From the NCBI GenBank assembly GCA_019321725.1, contig CM033123.1, positions 2,550,960 to 2,614,959 of the forward strand: a stretch of DNA of 64,000 nucleotides, in the 5' to 3' direction. Positions 1 through 12,375 of the stretch are shown piece after piece; within the stretch, counting starts at the first letter, position 1, and each line of letters begins with the position of its first letter. Below the pieces are notes generated by a model. That model did not search any database. It had not been told where the DNA came from and saw nothing but the letters and a program-made list of their open reading frames with translations. Source of the stretch: Paulownia fortunei (Eukaryota > Streptophyta > Magnoliopsida > Lamiales > Paulowniaceae). Position numbers and translations under genes: made by a program.

Positions 1-898
1 CCAATGGCCTTACTTTTTTAGATATTAATTTTGATTTTTTTATGCTTGACCACGAACATAATGTTGACGAAGCAGGACGGTAAGAGATAATAATTAAGTT
101 TAAATTCAAGAATAGTGTCACGGATTTGTGTTAAGATGTAGATTTAAGAATATTTCATACATACATGCATATATATATATATATGTACATATATATTTTT
201 AATAAACCTCTGGAGGTCTATTTGTAAACTAGATAACTTTCAGGATGATGATATAATTTAACAAACGATAAAAGAGGTTCTTGTAATTCGACCAAACATC
301 AAGGGAGGCTTGTACAGTTTTAAAATGGCAAAAAAGTCACTTTCATTAAAAAATTATTAGGATATTTTAAGTATCACGAAGGTGGGATATAATCTATAAT
401 ATTAATACACAATATAATTTAAGATATGAATAAGATTTAAATGTATTTTTTATAATTGGAATACACAAAAAAATATGCAATATGTACAATAAAATATAAA
501 ACTAAACAACACATAAGGATATGGATATTAATAATTATCAAAGTATGTATAACATAGTTTATATACAGAGTATGAATTATATATATTGCACAGATATCCA
601 AAATATAAAAGTTTTTCTAGTAATATATTATATGCATAAAATTTTATATTTTACATATAAACAGTTCACATGTATACGAATAATGTCAGTGTTTCTCATT
701 GTTCTTAAAAAGAAAAAAAGAAAGAAAGAAAAAACACTGTTATATTTTTTGGTGTAAGTTTTGTCATTGACAACTACAAGTTGCATAAGGGATGAACAAA
801 GCATAACCTAAGTTCTCCTGAAGGGTCTTCAATTATGATAGAGAGCCACAAGTATTATGGGAATTCATATCACCACTTGGTGCTCCATTTTATAGTAA
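1..898. other. AT-rich flank without a recognised gene
   Basis: This stretch is very AT-rich with a short (TA)n run near 170-184. The only open frame of note (521-757 plus) is low-complexity and has no family features, so I do not call it. The right edge is the insertion point of the Helitron that starts at 899. Confidence 0.5.
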
Positions 899-923
899 CT
901 AGTAAGTAATACGTGCGTCGCAC
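899..923 (-). other. Helitron 3' terminus: hairpin plus CTAG
   Basis: The palindrome GTGCGTCGCAC at 913-923 can fold into a 5-bp stem around a single base. The terminal CTAG lies at 899-902 and the next host base on the minus strand is T. Hairpin, spacing of about 10 nt and CTRR end match the Helitron consensus. Confidence 0.75.
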
Positions 924-1689
924 ATAATTTATATAATTTTAGTAAATTAATTATATTATTTAATAATTTATTTAAGTAAAAAATTAAAATATTATAAGAT
1001 ATTTCATAAATTAAAAAATATTAAATAAAAATATAATCAATAAAAATAAAATATTTCAAAGTATTTTATAAATTAATTATTGATTGATATGTCATTACAA
1101 CAAATCAAAAGACTCTATTCTATCTCATACTTTGTAGGTGATATTTATTCTCTAGAGATTGAAGAAATTTAATAAATTGAAAGAATCTAAATGTTAAGTA
1201 AAATAAATAATTAATATTGAAAAAATATCCATTTTACGAACATAAATAAAACTATAATTTAGCTATATTTCTTCCTTAATAATAAATACATGTAGAATTA
1301 AGTGAAAGAATTAGGGTGTAGGATTAAAAATTAAGTAAAATACATATCCAATATTCAATGATCTAAAGAATCATTCGTTATTTTTTTACATAGTATTAGG
1401 TGCACAATACTACCTATACATAATATTATTAAACTACTTTAATTGAGTATAATCATCATAAATAATCCAATTATTTTTTCTTTAATTACTTGAATGATTA
1501 CATGATTGTTAAATATGAAAACTTTATGCTACAATGAATCCTACTTCAATATTGTGTTTTTCTAATAAAAATAAAATATTAATTAAAAAATATTTATACC
1601 TACACTCAAAACTTGTCTATACATAATATTTTTAGTGTACGTCTTCCTCTTACATTTGAGGAATATTTTTAATCAACTGTTGATTGTAG

Positions 1690-2930
1690 ACATTAAACTT
1701 ACTCTCAAGAAAGCAAAATATAATTGGTCATGAGAAGACATATAATTGAAATTATTTGTCCTTGAGCCTTTTTTGTTGTCATTACAAAACAAAGTTTAAT
1801 ACATAATTATTTATGTCTAAGTTGAAATGGATATGCTTTATTTTTAACTGGCGAAAGTGGCAGTCTGGCTATAAAGACATGTTTTCTAGTATGTTATCCA
1901 AACACAATTTCTACATTAATTATGTTATTCTTGAAATACTGCAGATCGTTCTTGTACTATTATTCAATCCATTTTATGGGTCCAAATTGCCAAAAGGACA
2001 ACTTTTTTTTTTCAACACCATTTATGAGGGAGGCAAGCCATTTGGAGTTAAAAAGTTTAAAATATCATTTTCATAATAGTAATTTGTGTTATCAATAGTT
2101 TATCAAAACTGTTAAAAGTTATTATTTCTCGATGCTCGGCTTGTCATATAATGAGTTGAATGAGCATTCTTAGTTAAGGTTGGGAAAATAGCTCTAATAA
2201 GTTGTAATATTGAGTTTTTTTCATTGACATACTCAATAATCATCCCTTCTAGAATTTTAATGTTACCTTAGTATCACTTGTTTCCTCATATTTTTCTATT
2301 TTAAGAACTAATTGAAGTTTGGATTATTCCTAAACTTATTGAAGTTTGGATTATTCCTCGACTCATGTTCATTAACAAAGTATTTTTTATTTTTATTTTG
2401 GGCCACAAATATAATTTTTCGAAAATTATAAAAATAGTTTGATAGATTGTTGCCTTTGGAATAACTAATAATACTTGTCTAAAATTTTCACAAAAAACTC
2501 TCACTTTTTTTCCCAAATACTCATCATTTTCCATTACAACTTCAATAGTTTATCAACATTTTTTATAGTCATCATTTCGTTATTGGTGATTCAACCCATA
2601 AAAATAGTTGTGCTTTATGTAACAGCTCTACAACCCAATTTTATTTGAACATCATGCACTCATTTGATTCAATTATATCTATTTATATTTTGAAGTGAGA
2701 ATGTGTTGTTCTACCCCTGATATTATTGCGACAGCAACTCTAGATGTTGGAGTTACAATTGCTATTTGATTTTTGAATCTAAAATGAGTTAATGATACAT
2801 GGTATAAAAATTTTTTTTGTATTCCACCTAACCCATCAATAAAGAAACCCTAGTCTTTTTATATGCAATCTAAGATTATTGACAAAGTTTTATATTATAC
2901 AGGATTCAACTTTATTTGTACTTTATAATC
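1690..2930 (-). pseudogene. Helitron helicase (Pif1-like) pseudogene
   Basis: Translating the minus strand across shifting frames gives helicase blocks in the correct family order. They are LNPVQYKTL (about 2885-2910), a Walker A relic FFIDGLGGI (about 2810-2850), IAIVTPTSRVAVAIISG (the ATATSGVAA block), LGKKVRVFCENFRQVLLVIP (2455-2520), LYLWP, NAHSTHYMTSRA (about 2130-2175), LTPNGLPPS (about 2022-2050), GNLDP, INVEIVFG, KAQGQ (about 1760-1775) and DQLYFAFLR (about 1705-1730). The Walker A Gly-Lys-Thr is lost (GGIQKK) and several stops and frameshifts interrupt the frame, so it is not functional. The family protein is a RepHel fusion of well over 1000 residues; only the helicase half is recognisable here. 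Confidence 0.85.
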
Positions 2931-3479
2931 TTTTAGATGTATTTCTACTAATATTTTATCTTCTATCTCTCTTGAAAAATTATTATCCATGTTATCTATA
3001 TCAATATGAATATTTGAAAGATCATATGAATTAATGCTTTTTTTTTTCCATGTTCTATAATAAAAAATTCAAACTTTTCAAAATTTTGGCAACTTGTAAT
3101 TCAACTGAGGTTTCTGATTCTCGTTTGAAATCTTTAGGCATTACTATGTATCCAAAAAACTCTCACATCTGTTAGTGCACAATATACCCCTTTATCGATT
3201 CCATGGTGAATTTCAAGCAGGTCGGTTAGATATTTGGTAGTAACAATAACTTTGAAATTATGTAGTTAGTGTATATAAATGATAATACTTATAACTTTTG
3301 TAATTTTATTTGTTGTAATTTTATTAATTAAAAATACATCTAATCTCCAGAAAAATAAGATGAATTGAAATTAACATGAAAAAATTAAGTATTTTAAAAG
3401 AATATAAATTGAGGTATTACAAAAAAAAAAATTACAGTTCACATTACAATAAATCTTTTAGTTTATAATTTATAGGCGA

Positions 3480-6260
3480 CATTAAAATTCGGTATATACT
3501 AAAGTCAAACAAAAAAAAATTGATTTGAAATTTTGTTTTATTTTTATAAGAATTCAGTATTCGATTTGATTTTAATTTTTACAAATTTTATAAATAGTTT
3601 TTATATCTTATTTTATATTTATTAAATAATTTTATACTTTTTTTCTTACTTTTAACTTACAAAACTAAAAATAATAAATTCAAAATACAATTAAATTTTG
3701 TCAATAAATAAAAATAAAGAAAAAATTGAACTGAAAATATGCTATATATAGCTTTGTAGTATTGTAATATATAAACATAATAATATTTTATCTCTGTTAG
3801 ATTACCATCCAAAAATTTATTGTTAATTTCATTTGACCCCATACATATACTTTTTAAAATGCTTCAATTATCTATCAATTCCATAATTTGTTTAGTAGAA
3901 TAATATGTAAAAGGATCAAGAAATACACAAGTAAATGTAGTATAAAAAATTTTTCTACTTAATGCAATATGTATAATTTTTTTTAAAATATATATGTTGA
4001 ATGCAATGATAGAATATGGAGATTTATACAACTTATTTTTGTCTATATTTGATTCAGTTGAAAATTTTAGGCTCTGTTAGGTTTCGTTTAAAATTGTTTT
4101 TAGGAGGGCGTTATGGAAGAATGTGTTCTGAGAAGTGAGTTTGAAGAATATGTACAAAATAAAAATGTGTATGTTTTGTTGGGATAAATGATACGATGTA
4201 TTTTGAAAGATATTTATAATTGTAGATATATTGTCAATATTGTTTTGATGTAATTAATGAGAGGCACTTTCAATAATAAATATCTTGTCAATGTCATTAT
4301 GTTGTAATTAGTGACAGTTCGGGTATAGGATTATCTAAATATTATAATAAATAATTTGGTATTCTAGGGAAAAATATCATTCCTGAAAAATGCAAGTGAC
4401 TAATTCATATCCAAAGAAAGGAAAATAATTTTGGAAGAAAAGTAGAAAGAAAAAGCCAATCGAAACTATAATGTTCGAACTAATAATAAAATAGTATAAA
4501 TAAAATTTATTAGATTAAATGATTAACCCAAAAAATCTATTTTTTCTCATGAAGTGATTCCAGGAATAATTTAGCATAAATTTCAAAAATGAAAAAAAAA
4601 ATACTAACTCAAATATCAGATGCAATTGCAATCAGGCTACTATGATTGCAATGACAAAAGATAAGCCAAATGATTAAAATAGATTTTGTATTTTGTGTAT
4701 AAAATATATAAATATAAGGGATAACATCGCTTTTGGAATATGGACTTATAATTAGTAAATATGATATAAAATTCAGATATGGGTGGCTTGAGAAAATAAA
4801 TGTTAAAGGAATCAGATACTCCATCAATTGATATAATAATTTTCATATCTCCCAAGTATAGAAAAATACACTTTTAGCCTGATAGTTTATAGAGGACTTA
4901 CAAATTTAATCTCATGGTTTGAAAAAGATCCAATTTTAATCATGAATGCACTTTAAGTTTTGTTGTATTCTATTTTTCATAAAATGATAACTACTATTAT
5001 AAATATAACAGTGGAATGTGTTTTTGAATTGATATAAAAAATAAATATTATATTCATATTAATTTTAATGAATCTAATTAGCCTGAATATTATAATGTAT
5101 ATTTTATAAAAAATTGGTATTCAGATTGATTTTGATTCTTTATTTTGATTTGCCAAACCATACAAAATATCAAATTTTAATTTTTACAAATTATTTAAAT
5201 AGTTGTAATATCTTATTTAATATTTATTAATTAATCTTATACTTTTTTTTCTTATTTTAACTAACCAAACTAAAAATAATAAATTCAAAATACAATTAAA
5301 TTTAGTTATTTAATTTTAACTTTTTAAAAAAAAATCATTTAACAAAATCATTGAATTGAAAATGGACAAAAGATAAAACAAAAGGTAAAATAGTATGAAT
5401 ATAATTTTCACATATGTTTTCAAAAGAAATTAGCAAATTGATAAAGATAATATAACATTCAGATGTAGGTGGGTTGAGAAAGTATATATTAAAAGATTCA
5501 AATATCCCATCAGTTGATGTAACTATTTTGTTATATCCCAAATACAAGAAAATATACTTTTAGTCACATAGTTCAGAAGGTCTTGCAAATTTAATTTCAT
5601 AATTTAAAAAAAATCTAATGTTAATCATGAATTAACTTTAATATATAGGTTTTACTCTATTCTATTTTTTCAATAAGTGGATTAACCAATATTATAAAAA
5701 CAACAGTGGAATGTGCCTTTGATTGATATAAAAAATAAATATTATTTTTTAATTAATTTTAATGAATATGATTAGACTGAATATTGTGAGATATATTTAC
5801 TTTATTTAAATAGACATATTTTACAATAAAATAATTTTTATATATTGTGTCAATTTTTTTTTTTATAATTCAATGTGATTTTTTATAAGAGTGACCAAAA
5901 TTCGATAAACCAACAGAATCAAATAAAAACTGAAAATTCGGTATTTATCAAAATCGAACAAAAAAATTCAATTTGTCATTTAATTTTTATTTTCATAAAA
6001 ATTGATATTCCATTTAATTTTGATGTTTTATTTTTTCAATTTATCAAACCATATCCAATATCAAATTTTAAATTTTACAAATTTTATAAAAAAAAATGTG
6101 TATCTTATTTTATATTTATTAATTAATTTTACATTTTTTCCTTTAATTTTAACTTACCAAACTAAAAAAAAAAATCAAAATACAATTAGATTTTGTTATT
6201 TAAATTTGAACTATTTAATTTTGTTATTTTTTAAAAAAATTCATTTAACAAAATAATTGA
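3480..6260. repeat. Diverged direct repeats (A-B-A-B-A pattern) inside the Helitron
   Basis: An AT-rich module A (TTAATTTTTACAAATT, later AATAAATTCAAAATACAATT) recurs near 3480-3705, 5085-5320 and 5850-6260. A second module B recurs near 4755-5080 and 5445-5770; for example ATTCAGATATGGGTGG at 4771 matches ATTCAGATGTAGGTGGG at 5457, about 690 bp apart. Copies differ at many positions, so the duplications are old. Nothing in them codes. Confidence 0.7.
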
Positions 6261-6485
6261 ATCGAAATATGAATACATAAATAGACAAAAGAGAAAACAA
6301 AAGGTCAAGTACATAAATTTGACTCTTGGTGTTCTCTTATTGTAATTATTCAATAACCTCATTGGCTAATTAAATAAACAAGCATTATTTGTTTCAAAAT
6401 TATATAATTATTAAATTACATAACTACCATTAATATTAATAATATTAAAAAGGTATTTTAATCAAATCAAGAATTAGAAGAAATA

Positions 6486-6509
6486 TTCACATATTTATAA
6501 TAGTATAGA
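6486..6509 (-). other. Helitron 5' terminus
   Basis: On the minus strand the sequence from 6509 starts TCTATACTATTATAAATA, preceded by an A. Plant Helitrons commonly start with TC and an AT-rich CTATACTATTATAA tract. The pairing with the 3' end at 899 is inferred from orientation and distance. Confidence 0.65.
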
Positions 6510-6539
6510 TATAGATTTTTAGAGTGTCGATATCAATTC

Positions 6540-7980
6540 TGGCAAAATTACAATTTTGATCCTATAATTAAATAGAGTGGTTTTTTTTTGTCCTTTAGAA
6601 TAGGAATTGGTAATTTAGGTACAATAATTATTAATTTTCATGTATTTAGGATAAATTTGAATCTCGTTGGAGAAAGTCATGTAACTGCCATGTGAATTTT
6701 AAAATTGAAATTTTTTTAATTTTGGCAGGAAAATCAACATGTATTAAACAAACTTATAAGACTAAAATTATCATTTCTAACAAACTTATAATACTAAAAT
6801 TGTCACTTCCATCACAAAAACCCCAATCGTAATCAATATGCAAGTGTGGTGTATAAAAAAAACTTAGGCTCATTCTCACTTGTATTGACAGAATATACAA
6901 AAACCCCACATTTTTCCTAATCCTAAATTTTTCAAAGTTAAAAAAATTAGTTAATTTGAAATTGAATTACAAACTTTTTATTTTTTGTTCTTTCTTTTTC
7001 TTCCACGCTATTCTTATTATTCTTCTCATTCCTAACAATTGTTGATTGTCGCTATTTTTACCCACATCCCATATTGTAGCTAACATCAGTTTTTATGTCT
7101 CTTCATTAGGCAAACCCTAACATCAACCCTAGTTGTGCATACCACTACACTCAATCTAAAACACATACATATCTCAATAATATGCATCCCTTATTCCAAA
7201 TTCATATTTATACATATATTTTGGATATAGTAGGCGTTGACGGATGGTGCTGGAGACTTCACCTTTGGGTGGGGGAGGTTAGGGTTTGAACAAGGGTTAA
7301 TTGACTATAGTGATAAAAATTGAGGTTATAGATGGAATTAATTATACTTTAAGTATTATAGTCTTTTTTCATATAATTCAAGTCAAAATTAGACAATGAA
7401 GCCTATGAAAATCTTTATGTAAAATAAAATAAAAAGTGATTAAACCGCATAATCAATAATAACAAGTTTGAGATAATACAACTATTTTTGACCGATTATA
7501 CATATCGTAAGTTATTGAACTATAGTTGTCGTGTTGCGACCAAATTTTATAATTTGGAGAAGATGGAGGGTTTTAAATATGCTTTTGTGTATATAAGTGA
7601 GATAGAGCTTTTTTTTTTCCTCCAAAACGGCCCATTTCATGCTGATTAGGATTGGGGCTTGTGTGCTAGAAATTTGCAATTTTAATATTGTAAATTAGGA
7701 GGAAATGATAATTTTAGTCCTATAAATTAGGAGGGAGAGTCAGTTTTTGTGTGCTAATTTTCGACTAGAAATGATAAGTCCCCAATTTTAAAAATCACAT
7801 GCCAATCATGTGATTTATACCATCAAGAATCAAATTTTCTGGTCAAATTTGTTCTCAATGCAAAAAAATAAAAATTATTGTACCTAAACTACCAACGCCT
7901 ATTCTACTATTCTAAAAAGACCAAAAATGCCACTCCCCCTTAATTACAGACCATAATTATTATTTTTTCCTCCCTAAATT
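6540..7980. mobile_element. Long inverted-repeat (foldback/MULE-like) element, non-coding
   Basis: The left arm (about 6545-6850) read in reverse complement resembles the right arm (about 7640-7975). Shared blocks, in order, are ATTGGGGTTTTTGTG versus ATTGGGGCTTGTGTG, AGAAATGATAATTTTAGTC versus GGAAATGATAATTTTAGTC, AATTTTAAAATTCACATG versus AATTTTAAAAATCACATG, ATTATTGTACCTAAA in both, and CTATTCTA in both. About 790 bp of non-coding DNA separates the arms. Long diverged terminal inverted repeats without a transposase point to a foldback or non-autonomous Mutator-like element. I could not define a target-site duplication. Confidence 0.6.
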
Positions 7981-8219
7981 AGAACAAGGAAATATAACAC
8001 ATCTTTTACAAATATGATGCTTTTTTTTTTAATTTTCAATTTTTAATATTAAACCATTCTGGATGACCAAAAAAACAAGAAGTGCCCAAAACAGAGTTTT
8101 TTTTACACTACGTGCAATAGTTATTTAAATACAAAAGGAAGGAGAAAAATAATGAAAACAAAATTATTTCATCCCGGAAGAACACTATGTGCAAAATCCT
8201 CTTATATTCATATTCTTCT

Positions 8220-10241
8220 TCATGCCACCTCATAGCTCTTTCCATCATCCTTGAAGAACCTTTTCCACACTGGATGCTGCTTCCAAACCCTTTCCTCAAC
8301 CAGCTCGATCGGTACGCCTTTCGTCTCCGGCAAGAGGAACAAAACAAAGAGCCCCATTATCAGAATCCATGCAGAGAAGAAGAAGAAAATGTAGGCCCTC
8401 AGATGGCACATCATGGAGAGGAAAGCCTGAGCAATTATGAATGTGAAGATCATATTTGTGCTCACTGCGACGGCAAAACCTGCTGTTCTTGTCTCAATGG
8501 GGTAGATTTCACTGGGAATGAGCCACCCCATTGGGCCCCATGACCATGCAAAGGACATCACAAATGTGCACACTAAAACCACCACCACAGCTGCCAGGCC
8601 TTTGTCCAATGACCCTGTATCCTTCAGGTGGGTTACCAATATTGCTCCAATTGCAACCTGAAGGCCAGAAATTCAATGATATTAGTTGATTGTGGATGGG
8701 GCTTCAGCCCTTTTGAACTGTCGATAGCTCGAACCGCCATAGAATATTGTGATATCATTCAAGATTTTCTTTAAACTCGATTACCAATGTGGATCACGAA
8801 GCGACTGATTGACAACAGCCCGTTTTTCGTAATAACCCAAGAAATACTCATTCATAGCTAGGAAAAAGAGAGAAAAAAAAAAAAAAAAAAAAGGTCGCAA
8901 AAAAGAATGTACCTGAGAGATCAACATCTGGACAGAAGCTTGGAGAAGCAACTTCCTCCTTCCCACCTTATCAACAGCGTAGATAGACACGAAAGTAGCA
9001 CCAACGTTAACCAAACCAGTGATGATCGACGACAACAAGGAGGCATCAGACTTGAATCCCAAAGTCTGGAACAAGACAGGAGCATAGAACATGATGGCAT
9101 TGATCCCTGTAAACTGCTGGAAGACCTGAATGCTATTGGAAACTATAAGAGCAGGGACCGCAGATCTCTTGAACAATTTCTTGAACGGATGCTTCACTTG
9201 TCGGCCATGTTCACAGGCTGCAACAATTTGCTGAAACTCAGCATCTACTTCTTCAACACCCCTGATTTTCTTCAGGGCTGCTTTTCCCTCTTCTTCCTTG
9301 CCCCTCTCAACTAGGCTAGGGGGAGTTTCTGTGATGATCAAAGACCCTACAAAAAGGACGAACCCAGGAACTGCTGCAAGGCCTAACGAAACCCTCCAGC
9401 CATTGGGATGAATCATTGAGGTGCCGTAGTTTATCAGGTTTGCAATGAAAATCCCAATTGTCACAAAGAGCTGGAAGAGGATGTTGACAGCCCCCCTGTG
9501 TTGTATCGGTGCAATTTCCGTCAAAAACAAGGGAACAGCCTACAAAAAGTTTTTCAAGAATGTCAGTGTTTTCTTTCCCCATATATCCTGTTGCAATCTC
9601 TCTGTTTCTTTCATCGAGATAAAAATACACAAGCCATATTTAGAGTTTATATACTACTTATATGGTGTTCTTACTTCATTTCCAAAGCCTACTCCAATGC
9701 CAAAAAGAATTCTACCAAGAATTAACATCCACTTGGCCTCAGCGATGCCACAGAAGATGGCGCCAGCAATGAAAAAGCTCGATGCCATAAGAATTGTCGG
9801 CCGGCGTCCCAACAGGCTACAGGCCCTTGATGCAAAGAAGCTGGCTACAAGTGCTGCTAAGTACAAAGAAGATGTGAAAAGTTGGAGCATATGATCATCA
9901 TATTTACAGTAGTTGTTTTCATTTGCATGGATCTTTCTCTCGTATATTTTGGGGAAAAACTTGATCAAGAAATCATCCATCGCAGTTACTCCACCTGATC
10001 AACATTTCACCAAAGAAAACAAGAAATTGTTAGAACCCTGATTAAGTGTTATATTACCTCTCAAATGCTGATTCAAAATTATACTGCTACATATTTTATT
10101 GGTGTATCTAAATTATTATGTAATACCTGAAATGCCAATGTCATAACCAAACATTAGGCCTCCAAAGGCTGCAAGGATCCAGCACGCAAACACATAGGGA
10201 GTGACCTTAGAATTGTAATGATAGGTGTCGCCGCTCGCCAT
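8220..10241 (-). CDS. Sugar transport protein, STP6/STP8-like (monosaccharide/H+ symporter)
   Basis: Four exons (10127-10241, 9675-9994, 8913-9539, 8220-8657) with GT-AG borders and closing phases give 499 aa. It is a 12-helix major-facilitator sugar porter, expected in the plasma membrane and importing hexoses with protons. Visible marks: TM1 proton-site Asp34 in FGYDIGIS; the lid-domain Cys in NNYCKYD; GRR in LLGRRPT and again in DKVGRRKLLL; the TM7 sugar-binding run [31 protein letters not shown]; and PETKGVP after TM12. Length is typical for STPs (about 500-520). The start chosen is the first ATG, 17 codons before TM1, as in relatives. Exons 2 and 3 have exactly the same lengths (320 and 627 bp) as the divergent neighbour at 12376, so the two are duplicates. 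The STP6/STP8 subgroup is my judgement; substrate preference is not readable. Confidence 0.93.
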
Positions 10242-12375
10242 TTTTTATTTTTTTTTCTTGCTTCTCCAAGTATTCCAGAAGATTTATGTTACAAAATTCT
10301 CAAACTCAGAATATCCTTTACAAGAAAATATCTACACACAAATGTCCTTTTCTTTTTGTCCTGATTTTTGCAAAGCTATTTACATATATGCAGGGGGGAG
10401 AGGACGAGACAAAGAGCTATAGAAATCTTTGTCCCTAACTCTCCAGTTTTATTTCCCTCTGTAGATGATATGAATAACCATACCAAAGTTGTTTACTATT
10501 TGCCCTTTATAGTCCAACCTGTTACTATATTTAGACACTCCAAAGTCGGATAAAAGTATGGATAATTGACGGATGAGAAATTTAGTTTTTATTAATGGTA
10601 AACTCTATAAAATTCAGCGGTTATTTAGGTATAGAACAGATGATTTAATGGACTTGAAGTCAAATTCAACAGGGCAGAAAAAGATGAACCTTGTATTACC
10701 ACAATTAAGGAGTTGACTCCAGTTTACTGCTCCTGAAAATGCAAAGCATACATTTTTTGACAATTTATGACCAATATCATGAGAATAAAAATGTTTTGTG
10801 TGGATTAAAATGTTTTGGAGATTAAAAGCTGGTGCCGGCTTTATCTAATAAGATATGTTAAGTGAAATATATATCTATATATATTTGATGAAATGATAAG
10901 TGAAACATTAGGATTGATAATTTAGTAAGCTGGATCCACTGGTTTCTAATGATAAGTGAAATATTAGATCTGAAATTATAATCCATGATATTATCCTACG
11001 TAAAATTTGACCATGCAAATAGAGAGCCTCAAACTTAATTTCTCTAAATGCCATGCAATAACCATGATTTCCTATCACTAAAAAATTAGAAAAAAGTTGA
11101 AGATAATATTGCACAAAACAATATTTTGGTTTAACACATGTAAGTACAAAACTAAGTATATTACTTGGATCGAAAGAAACTTTAATCATACTTCATCAAA
11201 TTAAGGAGCCTAAGTTACACGGATTATCCTGTGCAACTCTAATGTGTGTATCTAGAAAGGAACAAGTGTAGTGATCTTGTCTTTATCCCCCGTTCTTGTT
11301 GTCCGAAAAGTAGTTTGGATTCTGATATTTCATCTCCTATTACTATACTACTATATATGATTGCAATGGAGGATCAGAGTGTCCAAAAAGAGTAGATTGC
11401 AAAACAGAAAAATTTACATCCTATGAAATTAAGGTCATTTAAGTGGAATGAGTCAAACACATAAATTGATTAACGGAATTAATCATATAATGATTAGCAA
11501 ATCTGCCATTAAGCTTCGAAAGCTAAAAGTTAGGCTTACCTATGGATGTATTTCTTCTATTAAAATTTTAAAATTCAAACCCACGTTGAAACATGTAGAA
11601 TCATTTCAAATAAGAAATATTGGTCTATGTTATGACTTAATTGAGAGCGGCCGTTGTTTTATTCAATTGATTAAGTTTATTTATAGACATATATTCTAGC
11701 AAATTAAATATTGTATAACATATTGGTATGATCCGAAATTAAGTTAGCACTGACCAGCGAGCAATACGAATATAAAGGGACATCACTCTCACAGACTCAC
11801 CCAAATACGCTCTAATTGGGATCATGAAATTACCCTCCACTCTACTAAATATTTAAATCAACCAGTATCTTGTATCTTTGTAATTATTGACTTTGTTTTG
11901 GATGATTGGACACATAAGACATAAATCTAATAATCAAAGAGGGTTTGAAGTCTTCAACGTGTAACCAAACTAGACAGACCCGTAAGGTCCAAGGGCCAAA
12001 CTTATCTTGAATTTGCTTGCTAGCTAGTCCTCAAATTAGCATGTTGTTGGTTAATAGCCCTTAATATGTCCTACATTTAGTATCGTCATTTGCGCCTAGT
12101 TTCTTGAAATGAGATGAATTCGGTTATGTATGGTGCCCAAATCACAAAGATCCTCTTTATCGGTTTCGGGCTTCTTGTGGCAATGCTGCATAATAGGACT
12201 TACCACATAAACATGATCTCCATGAGCCTTTAAGTTCCGATATTTTTTGAGTGTAAATGCTTACATTTTATTGTTTACATTTCCACTCCAAAAAAGCAAG
12301 ATTCATGAAATGCAAGCATTGAGATACTTTGTATTAATTTGTGTGTTACCAGAGTGACATTTAAGGGAGGAAAAG
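10242..12375. other. Shared intergenic region between two divergent STP genes
   Basis: About 2.1 kb separates the start codons of the head-to-head transporters. It must hold both promoters. A TATA-like element serves the minus gene (10506-10511); I see no clear TATA box for the plus gene. No additional gene or repeat was recognised. Confidence 0.6.
10506..10511 (-). promoter_or_regulatory. Probable TATA box of the minus-strand STP gene
   Basis: Reading the minus strand gives CTATAAAGGG about 265 nt upstream of the ATG at 10241. It is the best TATA match in the leader region and predicts transcription starting near 10475. Confidence 0.45.

Larger units (their letters stand above)
899..6509 (-). 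mobile_element. Helitron (rolling-circle transposon), decayed, both termini visible
   Basis: Read on the minus strand, the element begins at 6509 with TCTATACTATTATAAAT, the form typical of plant Helitron 5' ends, preceded by A. It ends at 899 with CTAG followed by T. A perfect 11-nt palindrome (GTGCG-T-CGCAC, 913-923) sits 10 nt before the terminal CTAG, as expected for the Helitron 3' hairpin. Insertion between A and T without target duplication fits the family. Inside, 1690-2930 encodes a badly broken Pif1-like Helitron helicase in the same orientation. I saw no Rep (HUH) domain; the space 3.3-6.3 kb is instead filled with AT-rich diverged repeats. The element is therefore non-autonomous. 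An alternative is two overlapping Helitrons that share this span. Confidence 0.72.

Noticed and set aside
1813..2076. 87-codon plus-strand open frame
   Set aside because: It lies antisense to the Helitron helicase relic, whose minus-strand motifs explain the region; the plus frame shows no family features.
8187..8543. 118-codon plus-strand frame
   Set aside because: It is antisense to the last exon of the minus-strand STP gene, which has clear protein motifs in the other strand.
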